This document shows, one piece after another, positions 8,773 through 16,657 of a DNA stretch of 41,860 nucleotides. The translations under genes were made by a program, and so were the position numbers. A model generated the notes under the pieces. That model was not told where the DNA came from, did not search any database, and was given only the letters and a program-made list of their open reading frames with translations. The stretch lies in contig NZ_LZKU01000210.1 in assembly GCF_001672975.1 (NCBI RefSeq), forward strand, positions 1-41,860. Reading direction: 5' to 3'. Position 1 is the first letter of the stretch, and every line of letters begins with the position of its first letter. This DNA is from Mycobacterium sp. 1465703.0. GTDB lineage: Bacteria > Actinomycetota > Actinomycetes > Mycobacteriales > Mycobacteriaceae.

Positions 8773-10722
8773 TCACTTTCCTTGTTGCGCTGGATCTTTC
8801 GTTCGCACTAAAAACTGTGACCAGTCCGGCTCGCGCACCGCCGACCAATATTCGTTGAGACGCCACGGGCTTACGGTGTGGATTTCCCCGTCGGCGTTCT
8901 TGAAATACGAGTGCTTGACCGCCGGATGCGACCACACCATCTTCTTGATCTGCGTCTGCGTCCGCCGGTGCCAATCGGTGGCGGCTTCGGGTTTCGGCTC
9001 GATCGAATGCACGTTGGCCTCGGTCAGTCGCGCCAGACACTGGTCGACGTAGCGCATCTGCAGCTCGGACTGGAAGATCAGGCTGCCGCCGTGGGCCAGG
9101 TGAGTCCCGGGCCCGTAGACGATGAAGAAATTCGGGAATTCCGGAACGGTGATGCCGAGGTACGCATAAGGCCGGCTCCCCCACATTTCATGCAGATCGG
9201 TTCCGTTTCGGCCGGTGACTTTCATCGGCCATAGCACGTCGGTGTGCCGAAAACCGGTGGCATAAACGATGACATCCGCGTCATGAGTCACGCCGTCGTC
9301 GGTGACGATGCCGTGTGGTGTGATCTTCTCGATAGGCGTGCGCACCAACTCGACATTGTCGCGCTGCAGGGTTCGCAACCAACTGCCGTTGTCCTGCAGG
9401 GTCCGCTTGCCGCATGCCGGATAGTCGGGCATCACCTTGGCCAACAACTCGGAATCCTCGCTGACCTGGCTGGTGATCCATTGGGAAAACATCATGTGGG
9501 CGGCGGCGTTGATGTCGCTGACCGCGTGATCCTGGTCGGCGTAGTTCGGGTCGCCTTCGGCGGCGTCCAGCCCTTTGTCCGAGCCGGGCCACAGCACCAG
9601 GAAGCGGTACCACCTGCCGTAGAACGGAAGATGGCGCATCGCCCAGCGCACGCCGTCACCGACCTCGTCGTGATACATCGGATTGGGGAACATCCACTGC
9701 GCGGTCCGCTGGAACACCGTGAGTCGGTCCACGTCCTCGGCGATGGCGGGGGCGATCTGGAAGCCACTGGCACCGGCGCCGACCATAGCAACCCGCTTGC
9801 CTTTCAGGTCGACGGTGTGATCCCAAGCCGCCGAGTGGAACGACGGTCCTTCGAAGGTGTCCGCTCCGTCGAAGGCGGGAAGCAGGGGTCGGTTCAACTG
9901 GCCCACCGCGGTGATGATCGCTCGGGCGCGCGTGGTGGTCGTCTGGCCGTGCGTCGAGCGCAGTGAAACGCTCCACGTGCCGTCGTCGTCGTTCCATTCG
10001 GCCGCGAGAACCTCTGTCTGCCACTGCACATGCTCGGCCAGGTGGTGTTTGTCGATGACCTTGGTGAAGTAGTCCTGCAGCTCGTATTGCTCGGCGAAGA
10101 AATGCGTCCAGTCGTTGTTGGGTTCGAAGCTGTAGCAGTAGAAGTGGTTTGCCACATCCACTCGCGCGCCGGGATACCTGTTCTCCCACCAGGTTCCGCC
10201 GGGTCCCGCGTTCTTCTCGATGATGGTGAACGGGACGTTGGCCTGCTTGAGCCGGATGCCGGCGAGGATGCCCGATTCGCCGCAGCCGATGACCAACACC
10301 GGAAGTTCGGCGGCGCGCTGCGCCGGCAACGCCGCGGGGCGTCGGGGATCGACGCCGTCGAGATCGAGTTCTTCAGAAACCAGCGGCAGGTAGTCGTCGG
10401 GAACGTGTTCACACGCCGCCCAGTCGATCATTTCCCTGATCAGTTCCGGGCTCAGCGGCGGCGGTTCTGGGCAGCCGCGGTCTCGATACTCGGTGATCAC
10501 CGACAAGGCCTCGGCGCGGGCTCGCGCCTTGTCCTCCTCCGACATGAACCCCTGGACCTCGTTGAGGAAGATGCCCATCTGCTTGAAGTCGCGGATGAAA
10601 CGTGGGTCGCCGGTGATGTGGACGAGTGAGAGCAACAGCGTGGGAATGCTGACATCCTCTAGCGCGGCGGCGATCTCGGAGTTGGATGTGGTGAAGGGAT
10701 CGCCGGCGTAGCGGCTGCGCAT
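8773..10722 (-). CDS. Flavin-containing Baeyer-Villiger monooxygenase with N-terminal extension (HAPMO-like)
   Basis: This 649-residue FAD/NADPH enzyme should insert oxygen next to a ketone. I chose the ATG at 10722 because GAGAGGA precedes it; the longer frame would run through the inverted repeats upstream. The first ~140 residues form the extra helical domain seen in 4-hydroxyacetophenone monooxygenase-type BVMOs. The FAD-binding motif is VLVIGCGESGILAGI (about residues 142-156), then GGTWWENRYPGARVD. A second dinucleotide motif is VAMVGAGASGFQIA. The BVMO fingerprint is present in altered form as FEGPSFHSAAWDH, with Asp where the consensus often has Pro. It leads an operon with the downstream alcohol dehydrogenase. 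M. tuberculosis has no such gene at this spot as far as I recall. Confidence 0.88.
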   Translation of the reverse strand: MRSRYAGDPFTTSNSEIAAALEDVSIPTLLLSLVHITGDPRFIRDFKQMGIFLNEVQGFMSEEDKARARAEALSVITEYRDRGCPEPPPLSPELIREMIDWAACEHVPDDYLPLVSEELDLDGVDPRRPAALPAQRAAELPVLVIGCGESGILAGIRLKQANVPFTIIEKNAGPGGTWWENRYPGARVDVANHFYCYSFEPNNDWTHFFAEQYELQDYFTKVIDKHHLAEHVQWQTEVLAAEWNDDDGTWSVSLRSTHGQTTTTRARAIITAVGQLNRPLLPAFDGADTFEGPSFHSAAWDHTVDLKGKRVAMVGAGASGFQIAPAIAEDVDRLTVFQRTAQWMFPNPMYHDEVGDGVRWAMRHLPFYGRWYRFLVLWPGSDKGLDAAEGDPNYADQDHAVSDINAAAHMMFSQWITSQVSEDSELLAKVMPDYPACGKRTLQDNGSWLRTLQRDNVELVRTPIEKITPHGIVTDDGVTHDADVIVYATGFRHTDVLWPMKVTGRNGTDLHEMWGSRPYAYLGITVPEFPNFFIVYGPGTHLAHGGSLIFQSELQMRYVDQCLARLTEANVHSIEPKPEAATDWHRRTQTQIKKMVWSHPAVKHSYFKNADGEIHTVSPWRLNEYWSAVREPDWSQFLVRTKDPAQQGK

Positions 10723-10740
10723 CAAGCCGATTCCTCTCGA

Positions 10741-10754
10741 TGGTTTGGAAACCA
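10741..10754. promoter_or_regulatory. Palindrome TGGTTT-GG-AAACCA upstream of the BVMO operon
   Basis: The arms TGGTTT and AAACCA are exact reverse complements separated by GG. The site lies 18 bases upstream of the BVMO start codon and overlaps the left arm of the larger inverted repeat at 10752-10782. It could be part of an operator or an RNA hairpin in the leader. No regulator gene lies next to it. Confidence 0.4.
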
Positions 10755-10782
10755 ATTACGCTACGATCCGTTTCGTAATTGG
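10752..10782. promoter_or_regulatory. Nested inverted repeat, candidate operator of the BVMO-ADH operon
   Basis: The outer arms CCAATTACG (10752-10760) and CGTAATTGG (10774-10782) are perfect 9-base reverse complements around a 13-base spacer. Inside lies a second inverted repeat, TACGA-N6-TCGTA (10762-10777). Such nested symmetric sites are typical of TetR-family operators, and monooxygenase genes in actinobacteria are often TetR-controlled. The assignment to a repressor family is inference. The site is 30-60 bases upstream of the start at 10722. Confidence 0.5.
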
Positions 10783-10815
10783 CAGCACCACGGTACCCGT
10801 TGGTTCGGCACCGGA

Positions 10816-12208
10816 TCAAGAGATCGGCCGCTCGGTCATCGGCGGCCCGTCGTCTTCGTCGGCTTCGTCCGCCAGGAGTTTTTCGGGGTGGTGGAAGGTG
10901 TTCACGCGGGTTTGCCCGCGGTCGAGGTGTGGTGGCGGGATCCAGTCGGTGTCGCCGTTGGCGCGTTTTCGAGTGGTCCAACCTTTGTCGAGGAGTCGGT
11001 GGTCGGGTCCACAGGCCAGAGTGAGTTGGTCGATGTCGGTGCGGTGGGTGTGCGCCCAGTCTTGGACGTGGTGGACTTCGCAGTAGTAACCCGACACGTC
11101 GCAACCTGGTGCGGTACACCCGCGGTCCTTGGCGTACAACACAATTCGCTGCCCGGGTGAGGCCAGGCGCCTGGTGTGATACAACGCCAGCGCTTTGCCC
11201 TTGTTGAAGATGGCCAGGTAATGATGGGCGTGGCGGGCCAGCCGGATCACATCCGGCATCGGTAGCACGGTGCCGCCGCCGGTGAGGCCCTTGCCGGTGG
11301 TGCGTTCGAGATCGCGCAGCGTGGTGGTGACGATGATGGATGCCGGTAAGCCGTTGTGCTGGCCCAGTTGTCCGCTGGCCAGTATCGCGCGCAGCGCGGC
11401 GTTGAGGCCGTCGTGGTTGCGCTGGGCGGCGCTGCGGGTGTCGCGGTGCACCGCGTCTTCGGACGGGGCGCCGTCGATGACCGGCTGCTCGTCGGCGGGG
11501 TTGCACATGCCGGGGGCGGCGAGCTTGGCCAGCACTGCCTCCCAGCCGGCACGCGCCTCTGGCGTCAACCACCCACTCAGCCGCGACATGCCGTCGGCCT
11601 GCTGGGTGCCGAGCACCAGCCCGCGCATTCGCGCCCGATCGGCATCGGTGTAGCTGCCATCGGGGTTGAGGCAATCCATCAGACGCCGGGCTAGCTTGGC
11701 GAACTGCTCTGGCCGAAACTCGGTCGCCTTGATCGCCAGATGCTGTTCGGCGTGCGCACAGGTCTCGACGTCGACGGACTCGCGCAACTGGTGGAAGAAC
11801 CGCCGGATCACCGCCACGTGATCAGTCCCGATCGCCCCGTCCTGCTGGGCCGCCGCGGTGGCCGACAACAGCGGCGGCAACGGTTCGCCGGTCAACGCTC
11901 GACGCGGCCCCAGATCGGCCGCCTCGGCGATGCGGCGACCGGCGTCGGCGCGAGAGTGATGTGCAGCCGTTCGGCCAACGCCCAGGACAACTTGCCGCCT
12001 AACTCGGTCGCATCCGCTTGCTCGCCGAGCTGATTGATCAGTTCATGACTTGGCCTTTGCAGTCGGCGCATCTCGCACTCGAATATCTCCAGCATCTGCA
12101 ACCGCTCCGGGTTGGTCAGAGTCGCATACGAACGCGCGCAGAAGCGGGAGACGGCGGCACGCAACGCGTCGACGTGTCCTGCAACTCCTCACGATCGATC
12201 GAATGCAT
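10816..12208 (-). pseudogene. 13E12 REP-family HNH endonuclease gene (DUF222), broken by two frameshifts
   Basis: The family is recognisable over about 460 codons in three successive frames. The frame from the ATG at 12208 (MHSIDREELQ) breaks at about 12178-12182, apparently by loss of one base. The next frame (HVDALRAAVSRFC to LAERLHIT) breaks at about 11952-11956, where GAGAG replaces the expected GAG, a two-base gain. The third frame ([25 protein letters not shown] onward) is intact to the stop. It includes the DUF222 core and the HNH motif around residues [26 protein letters not shown] and HRLLDKGW. In M. tuberculosis these repeats are SOS-induced, and one serves as an attachment site for the phiRv1 prophage. 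Either the gene is decayed or the assembly carries two indels. A downstream-only product (359 codons from 11895) would lack the N-terminus. Confidence 0.85.
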
Positions 12209-12214
12209 GTTCGA
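12199..12214. promoter_or_regulatory. Near-consensus mycobacterial SOS box (LexA site)
   Basis: The sequence TCGAATGCATGTTCGA matches the mycobacterial LexA consensus TCGAAC-N4-GTTCGA at all but one defined position (T for C in the left half). It overlaps the ATG at 12208 of the 13E12-family gene. A possible -10 element, TAGTAT on the minus strand, lies at 12215-12220, which would put the transcript start on or next to that ATG (leaderless). SOS boxes in front of 13E12 genes are known from M. tuberculosis, so the site makes sense even though the gene is now frameshifted. Confidence 0.72.
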
Positions 12215-12386
12215 ATACTATGCCCCGCCGCCGACAAGAAGCATCCCACCGAGACCACTGAAACTAAAGTGGCACAAGTGATTTCAGCCAAGGGCCGCGC
12301 GGCGGCGGTCACCGGCGGCCGGCCGCCTATTGCGTCGCCGAGAACAATGGGTCCAAGTGGCAACGGCGCTCGGCGCGGTGCCCGGG

Positions 12387-12875
12387 ATGACTCAGAGGTG
12401 GGTGAGTGCCATGGCCTCGTTGCTCATGGCCTGCGGCGGGTTCCTGTTCGCCGTCTTGTGGATGGACTTGATCTTCGACGTCCAAGTTCTGCGTTACCGG
12501 AAGGCCACGCCTGAATTGCCTGAGACGGTGCTCGCCTCCATCGCGGCGTACTACCACCGCGCGACCACCACGTCTCGGCCGATGGGCCGCCTGATCGCGC
12601 TCGTCATGCTCACCCTATTGGGAACGCTGGTACTGCAGGCGGCCCGCGGACACGACCCGGGCTGGCTCTTGGTGACCTCGGCCCCGCTGGTGGGCATCCC
12701 GACCATGCTGGCGTTGACGCACACGGTTCCCGATGCGGTGAGACTTGGCCATCGCGCGGACAGTCCATCCGAGCAAACGCGCCTGGCGCGGTCGGTCTGC
12801 CGCGATCATCTGCTGGGCGCCGCCTGCATACTCGTGTTTCTCGTCCTCTGGGTGGCGAATAGCACCGCCATCTGA
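12387..12875 (+). CDS. Four-helix membrane protein of unknown function
   Basis: The product has 162 residues from the ATG at 12387; a TTG at 12330 would give 181, and neither has a clear ribosome site. Four hydrophobic segments are visible at about residues 10-30, 68-86, 88-108 and 140-158 of the shorter form. There is a conserved-looking polar stretch between helices 1 and 2 (DVQVLRYRKATPELPETVLASIAAYYHRATTTSRPMGRL). The layout recalls small DUF1772-like membrane proteins, but I do not recognise the family with confidence. It stands alone between the broken 13E12 gene and the nitronate-monooxygenase-like gene. Confidence 0.6.
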   Translation: MTQRWVSAMASLLMACGGFLFAVLWMDLIFDVQVLRYRKATPELPETVLASIAAYYHRATTTSRPMGRLIALVMLTLLGTLVLQAARGHDPGWLLVTSAPLVGIPTMLALTHTVPDAVRLGHRADSPSEQTRLARSVCRDHLLGAACILVFLVLWVANSTAI

Positions 12876-12948
12876 CTTCGGTGACGGGTCGTAGTGAGGA
12901 AGTGCAGGTCAGGACCCGCTGGCCACGTCAGTGCGCTCCGTACTAAAC

Positions 12949-12962
12949 TAGAACACGTTCCA
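12949..12962. promoter_or_regulatory. KstR-type operator TAGAACACGTTCCA
   Basis: The site fits TnnAACnnGTTnnA, the published mycobacterial KstR motif, at every defined base. It sits 25 bases upstream of the ATG of the nitronate-monooxygenase-like gene. KstR is the TetR-family repressor of cholesterol-catabolism genes and is relieved by a CoA thioester of a sterol intermediate. I recall Rv1894c, the counterpart gene, being listed in the KstR regulon. Confidence 0.8.
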
Positions 12963-12987
12963 ATTCGGCGAGCTCCCAGGAGTTGTA

Positions 12988-14118
12988 ATGCACACCCCTA
13001 TCTGCGACGAACTCGGTATCGAGTTCCCGATCTTCGCCTTCACCCACTGCCGCGACGTCGTCGTGGCGGTCAGCAAGGCCGGGGGGTTCGGCGTGCTCGG
13101 AGCGGTCGGCTTCACGCCCGAGCAGCTGGAGATCGAACTCAACTGGATTGACGAGAATATCGGCGACCACCCCTACGGCGTCGACATCGTGATCCCGAAC
13201 AAGTACGAAGGCATGGACTCCCACCTGTCCGCGGAGGAGCTGGCAGACACGCTGCGCAAGATGGTGCCGCAAGAGCATCTCGACTTCGGCAAGAAGATCC
13301 TCGCCGATCACGGTGTGCCGGTCGAGGACAGCGACAGTGACAGCCTGCAGCTCCTCGGCTGGACCGAGGCGACGGCCACACCCCAGGTCGAGGTGGCGCT
13401 CAAGCACCCGAAAGTGAAGATGATCGCCAACGCGCTGGGCACCCCGCCGGCCGACATGATCAAGCACATCCACGACGCCGGGCTCAAGGTCGCCGCGCTG
13501 TGTGGCTCCCCCTCGCAGGCTCGCAAGCACGCCGACGCGGGCGTCGACATCATCATCGCCCAGGGCGGCGAGGCCGGTGGACACTGCGGCGAGGTGGGCT
13601 CCATCGTGCTGTGGCCGCAGGTCGTCAAGGAGGTCGCCCCGATTCCGGTGCTGGCCGCCGGCGGTATCGGCAGCGGCGAGCAGATCGCCGCCGCACTGGC
13701 GCTCGGTGCGCAAGGCGCGTGGACCGGATCGCAGTGGTTGATGGTCGAGGAATCTTCGAACACACCGGTCCAGCAGCAGGCCTACGTCAAAGCCGGCAGC
13801 CGCGACACCGTCCGCAGCCGCTCGTTCACCGGCAAGCCGGCCCGCATGCTGCGCAACGACTGGACCGAGGCATGGGAGGCGCCGGACAACCCGAAGCCAC
13901 TCGGAATGCCGTTGCAGTACATGGTTTCCGGCATGGCCGTGCGGGCCACCAACAGGTACCCCAATGAATCCGTCGACGTGGCGTTCAACCCGGTCGGTCA
14001 GGTGGTCGGCCAGTTCACCAAGGTGGAGAAGACCTCAACGGTCATCGAGCGCTGGGTGCAGGAGTACCTGGAAGCCACCAACCGGCTGGACGAGCTCAAC
14101 GAGGCTGCCTCGGTTTAA
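12988..14118 (+). CDS. Nitronate-monooxygenase-like FMN protein (Rv1894c-like), KstR-box controlled
   Basis: This 376-residue TIM-barrel flavoprotein belongs to the NMO/2-nitropropane dioxygenase superfamily (PF03060). The start region has AGGAG six bases before the ATG. The FMN phosphate-binding features are IIIAQGGEAGGHCGEVGS (about residues 188-205) and PVLAAGGIGSGEQIAAALALGAQGAWTGSQWL (about residues 220-251). The N-terminal PICDELGIEFPIF is typical. Nitronate oxidation is the family activity, but many mycobacterial members may act on other substrates. The perfect KstR box upstream ties it to sterol metabolism rather than nitroalkane detoxification. It is convergent with the small DUF gene that follows. 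Confidence 0.85.
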   Translation: MHTPICDELGIEFPIFAFTHCRDVVVAVSKAGGFGVLGAVGFTPEQLEIELNWIDENIGDHPYGVDIVIPNKYEGMDSHLSAEELADTLRKMVPQEHLDFGKKILADHGVPVEDSDSDSLQLLGWTEATATPQVEVALKHPKVKMIANALGTPPADMIKHIHDAGLKVAALCGSPSQARKHADAGVDIIIAQGGEAGGHCGEVGSIVLWPQVVKEVAPIPVLAAGGIGSGEQIAAALALGAQGAWTGSQWLMVEESSNTPVQQQAYVKAGSRDTVRSRSFTGKPARMLRNDWTEAWEAPDNPKPLGMPLQYMVSGMAVRATNRYPNESVDVAFNPVGQVVGQFTKVEKTSTVIERWVQEYLEATNRLDELNEAASV

Positions 14119-14135
14119 CTGCCGAGGCGTCGCGT

Positions 14136-14357
14136 CTAGACGTCGTCGACCTCGTCGTGGCCGGTGAACACTTCCTTGGTCCGGTCCACCGCGTAGGTGC
14201 CGATGTCGATCGAATTCTGAACGATGCCGCTGGCACCACCGGCGATGTCGCCGCGAATGATGTCACCGGCGTGTTCGACGATGTCGGAGGCTTTCTCGAC
14301 GGCGTTGGTCGCGATGTCCCTCACCGCGTCGACTGCATCCCTGGCATTGAAGGCCAT
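14136..14357 (-). CDS. Small amphipathic hypothetical protein (Rv1893-like)
   Basis: The product has 73 residues from the ATG at 14357, which has a strong AAGGAG eight bases upstream (reading the minus strand). A much longer frame up to 14645 overlaps the real membrane-protein gene and is not used. The sequence is a run of Ala/Asp/Val-rich helices (DAVDAVRDIATNAVEKASDIVEHAGDII) without a signal peptide or membrane segment, ending in an acidic tail. It resembles small LEA-like or membrane-peripheral helical proteins. No function is known. Length and position match Rv1893 (72 aa, from memory). Confidence 0.75.
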   Translation of the reverse strand: MAFNARDAVDAVRDIATNAVEKASDIVEHAGDIIRGDIAGGASGIVQNSIDIGTYAVDRTKEVFTGHDEVDDV

Positions 14358-14404
14358 CTCGAGTCTCCTTTTGTTGCAGGCGGTCGCTTTGACTCTAGAC
14401 GGCC

Positions 14405-14725
14405 TCAGTGGCCATTTCTCGTCGGCATTGTGTTCTGGTAGTGAACCAGGGAACGCCAGTAGTCCTCGGGAATTTCGGTCCCGGAGCGCATTATTCGGGC
14501 CAGGCCGATGGCCATCGCAATGCCCAGCAACCCCAGCCATAACCCGGCCAGTGCGATGACGCCCCACAGCACGGCGGTGACCGTGGGCCATGGTGAGAGC
14601 ACGGCGAGCACCGGCGCGAAGAAAAATCCGCTGCCGATGTACCACGCCGACCCGGCGCGATCGGAGGCCAGCACGAAACGTAGCCAGCGGGGAACGGGAA
14701 GTTCGGCGGGCTCACTACGTTTCAT
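14405..14725 (-). CDS. Two-helix membrane protein (Rv1892-like)
   Basis: The product has 106 residues from the ATG at 14725. There are two hydrophobic hairpin segments at about residues 26-45 and 49-78, flanked by a basic N-terminus (PVPRWLRFVLASDRAGS) and a polar C-terminal tail (EIPEDYWRSLVHYQNTMPTRNGH). The stop of the upstream secreted-protein gene is only eleven bases away, so the two are co-transcribed. The family appears confined to mycobacteria; the function is unknown. Confidence 0.75.
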   Translation of the reverse strand: MKRSEPAELPVPRWLRFVLASDRAGSAWYIGSGFFFAPVLAVLSPWPTVTAVLWGVIALAGLWLGLLGIAMAIGLARIMRSGTEIPEDYWRSLVHYQNTMPTRNGH

Positions 14726-14736
14726 GACTGCACCGC

Positions 14737-15135
14737 TTATCCGCTGGGCGGGAAAAACCCTGCCCCGGTGAACCATCCGGGTTGCCACCCCTGGGCTCCC
14801 AAACACAACATGGGAAGCCCGTCCGGAGTCTGCGCCGCAGCTTGCGAGCCAGGGCATTTGGCACCGGTCTGCTGTACGCCGTACAGCGGGTAAGACGCCA
14901 CCCAATATCCGGTGGTGGCCGCCGGGAACTGATTCGGCGGCGGGAAGTGACAGGCCTCGGCCTGGCCGCTCGGGCCTCGTCCGAAGATGAAGCGCTCGTA
15001 GTTGTCGCACGGCGCGCCCAGTGACGCCTGATAGTTCATGCCCGGCACGTCGCCGTCGTAACCGGCAGCCGCGCACGGTGCCAAGCCGATCGTGATGCCC
15101 GCTATCGAAGCGGCGCTGAGCAGTTGCCGAATCAT
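14737..15135 (-). CDS. Secreted hypothetical protein with cleavable signal peptide (Rv1891-like)
   Basis: The product has 132 residues. The N-terminus is a Sec signal peptide (MIRQLLSAASIAGITIGLAPCAAAG) with cleavage likely after the AAA/AG around residue 24. The mature part has six cysteines, suggesting disulfides in the cell envelope, and short aromatic motifs (NYERFIFGRGP, TTGYWVASYPLYG, GWFTGAGFFPPSG). No enzymatic motif is seen. It heads a minus-strand cluster with the two-helix membrane protein and the small helical protein, which points to an envelope role. Position and size fit Rv1891 from memory. Confidence 0.75.
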   Translation of the reverse strand: MIRQLLSAASIAGITIGLAPCAAAGYDGDVPGMNYQASLGAPCDNYERFIFGRGPSGQAEACHFPPPNQFPAATTGYWVASYPLYGVQQTGAKCPGSQAAAQTPDGLPMLCLGAQGWQPGWFTGAGFFPPSG

Positions 15136-15230
15136 GTGCTACCCCGCCTGTCGTCGCCGATGACCTGCACCAAAGCATATCGGTCGGGCGGTCAGCCACA
15201 AGACCGTATCGGCCGCGGGGCCCCAGAACG

Positions 15231-15244
15231 AGGAACACGTTTCA
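15231..15244. promoter_or_regulatory. KstR-like site (one mismatch) upstream of the CYP125-like P450
   Basis: The sequence AGGAACACGTTTCA matches TnnAACnnGTTnnA at seven of eight defined positions; the first T is A. It lies 103 bases before the P450 start and 96 bases from the start of the divergent secreted-protein gene. It shares the AACACGTT core with the perfect site at 12949-12962. It may place the P450 operon under KstR, but a chance match cannot be excluded. Confidence 0.45.
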
Positions 15245-15346
15245 ATTTGTCCTCGGCGATCTTGTGTCAACGCTTCCCAACCGTGGTGCGGCAATGGTTT
15301 ATTTGCACAAAGACGACTAGACCACTTCGTCATCGAGGAGCGGGCA

Positions 15347-16645
15347 ATGCCAACCGTCGAGCCAACTGCCAAGCCGGTCCCCAATCTGCCTCCCGGGTTC
15401 GACTTCACCGACCCCGACATCCACGCCGAACGGCTACCCGTGGAAGAGCTGGCGGAATTGCGCCGGACCGCGCCGATCTGGTGGAACGAGCAGCCCAACG
15501 GCGTGGGCGGATTCGACGACGGCGGCTTCTGGGTGGTGTCCAAGCACAAGGACGTCAAAGAGATTTCGCGGCGCAGCGATGTGTTCTCCAGTCTGGAGAA
15601 CACCGCCCTGCCCCGCTACAAAGAGGGAACGGTGCGGGAACAGCGGGAGACCGGCAAGTTCGTGTTACTCAATATGGACGCCCCGCAGCACACCCACCTC
15701 CGCAAGATCATCTCCCGTGGCTTCACCCCCCGTGCCGTCGAGCGACTGCGCGATGACCTGAACGAGCGCGCCCGGCAGATCGTCGCGGCCGCCGCCGCCC
15801 AAGGCGCCGGCGACTTTGTCCAGCAGGTTTCGTGCGAGCTGCCGCTGCAGGCCATTGCCGGCCTGCTGGGAGTGCCGCAGGAAGATCGCATGAAGCTCTT
15901 CCATTGGTCGAATGAAATGGTGGGCGACCAGGATCCCGAATTCGCCCGCAATGATGCGATGGGCGCCTCGATCGAACTGATCACCTACGCCATGCAGATG
16001 GCCGCCGAGCGGGCGCAGAACCCGGGCGAAGACATCGTCACCAAGTTGATCGAGGCTGACGTCGACGGGCACAAGCTCTCCGACGACGAGTTCGGCTTCT
16101 TCGTCATCCTGCTGGCGGTGGCCGGCAACGAGACCACCCGCAACTCCATCACGCAGGGCATGATGGCCTTCACCGACTTCCCCGACCAGTGGGAGCTGTA
16201 CAAGCGAGAGCGTCCCGCCACCACGGCCGACGAGATCGTCCGGTGGGCCACCCCCGTCACGTCGTTCCAGCGGACCGCCCTGGAGGACTACGAACTGTCC
16301 GGCGTGCAGATCAAAAAAGGGCAGCGCGTCGTAATGGTCTACCGCTCAGCGAATTTCGACGAAGAAGTGTTCGACGACCCGTTCACGTTCAACATCCTGC
16401 GCGATCCCAATCCCCACGTGGGCTTCGGCGGCACCGGCGCGCACTACTGCATCGGGGCCAATCTGGCGCGGATGACCATCGACCTGATGTTCAACGCGAT
16501 CGCCGATGCCATGCCCGATCTGGAATCGGCCGGCAAACCCGAGCGGCTACGATCGGGCTGGCTCAACGGAATCAAGCACTGGCAGGTCGACTATCACACC
16601 AACGGTGCGCAGAAATGTCCGGTCGCGCATCAGGCTCAGGGCTGA
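15347..16645 (+). CDS. Cytochrome P450, CYP125 family (sterol C26/C27 monooxygenase-like)
   Basis: The product has 432 residues and starts at an ATG with GAGGAG upstream. The sequence follows M. tuberculosis CYP125A1 almost throughout as I remember it: PNLPPGFDFTDPDIHAERLPV, KIISRGFTPRAVERL, GDFVQQVSCELPLQAIAGLLG and the SGWLNGIKHWQVDY tail. The I-helix oxygen-activation motif is AVAGNETTRNS, the K-helix ExxR is EIVR, and the heme-thiolate Cys368 lies in GFGGTGAHYCIGANLAR. CYP125 enzymes oxidise the terminal methyl of the cholesterol side chain, through the alcohol to the acid. Several mycobacteria have a CYP125 paralogue away from the main cholesterol cluster, and this seems to be one. It leads an operon with an alcohol dehydrogenase and a YceI-like gene. 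Confidence 0.88.
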   Translation: MPTVEPTAKPVPNLPPGFDFTDPDIHAERLPVEELAELRRTAPIWWNEQPNGVGGFDDGGFWVVSKHKDVKEISRRSDVFSSLENTALPRYKEGTVREQRETGKFVLLNMDAPQHTHLRKIISRGFTPRAVERLRDDLNERARQIVAAAAAQGAGDFVQQVSCELPLQAIAGLLGVPQEDRMKLFHWSNEMVGDQDPEFARNDAMGASIELITYAMQMAAERAQNPGEDIVTKLIEADVDGHKLSDDEFGFFVILLAVAGNETTRNSITQGMMAFTDFPDQWELYKRERPATTADEIVRWATPVTSFQRTALEDYELSGVQIKKGQRVVMVYRSANFDEEVFDDPFTFNILRDPNPHVGFGGTGAHYCIGANLARMTIDLMFNAIADAMPDLESAGKPERLRSGWLNGIKHWQVDYHTNGAQKCPVAHQAQG

Positions 16646-16657
16646 CAAGCTACCAAC

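Noticed and set aside
10400..10420. GGGAACGTGTTCAC resembling a KstR site
   Set aside because: It lies inside the BVMO coding region and misses both outer defined bases of the motif.
10409..11674. 421-codon minus-strand frame overlapping the BVMO and 13E12 genes
   Set aside because: It is an out-of-frame reading of both genes; residue composition is Arg/Pro-rich nonsense and the true frames carry the HNH and FAD motifs.
14405..15238. 277-codon minus-strand frame through the Rv1892/Rv1891 region
   Set aside because: Only its last 106 codons correspond to a real gene; the upstream part overlaps the well-supported secreted-protein gene in another frame.
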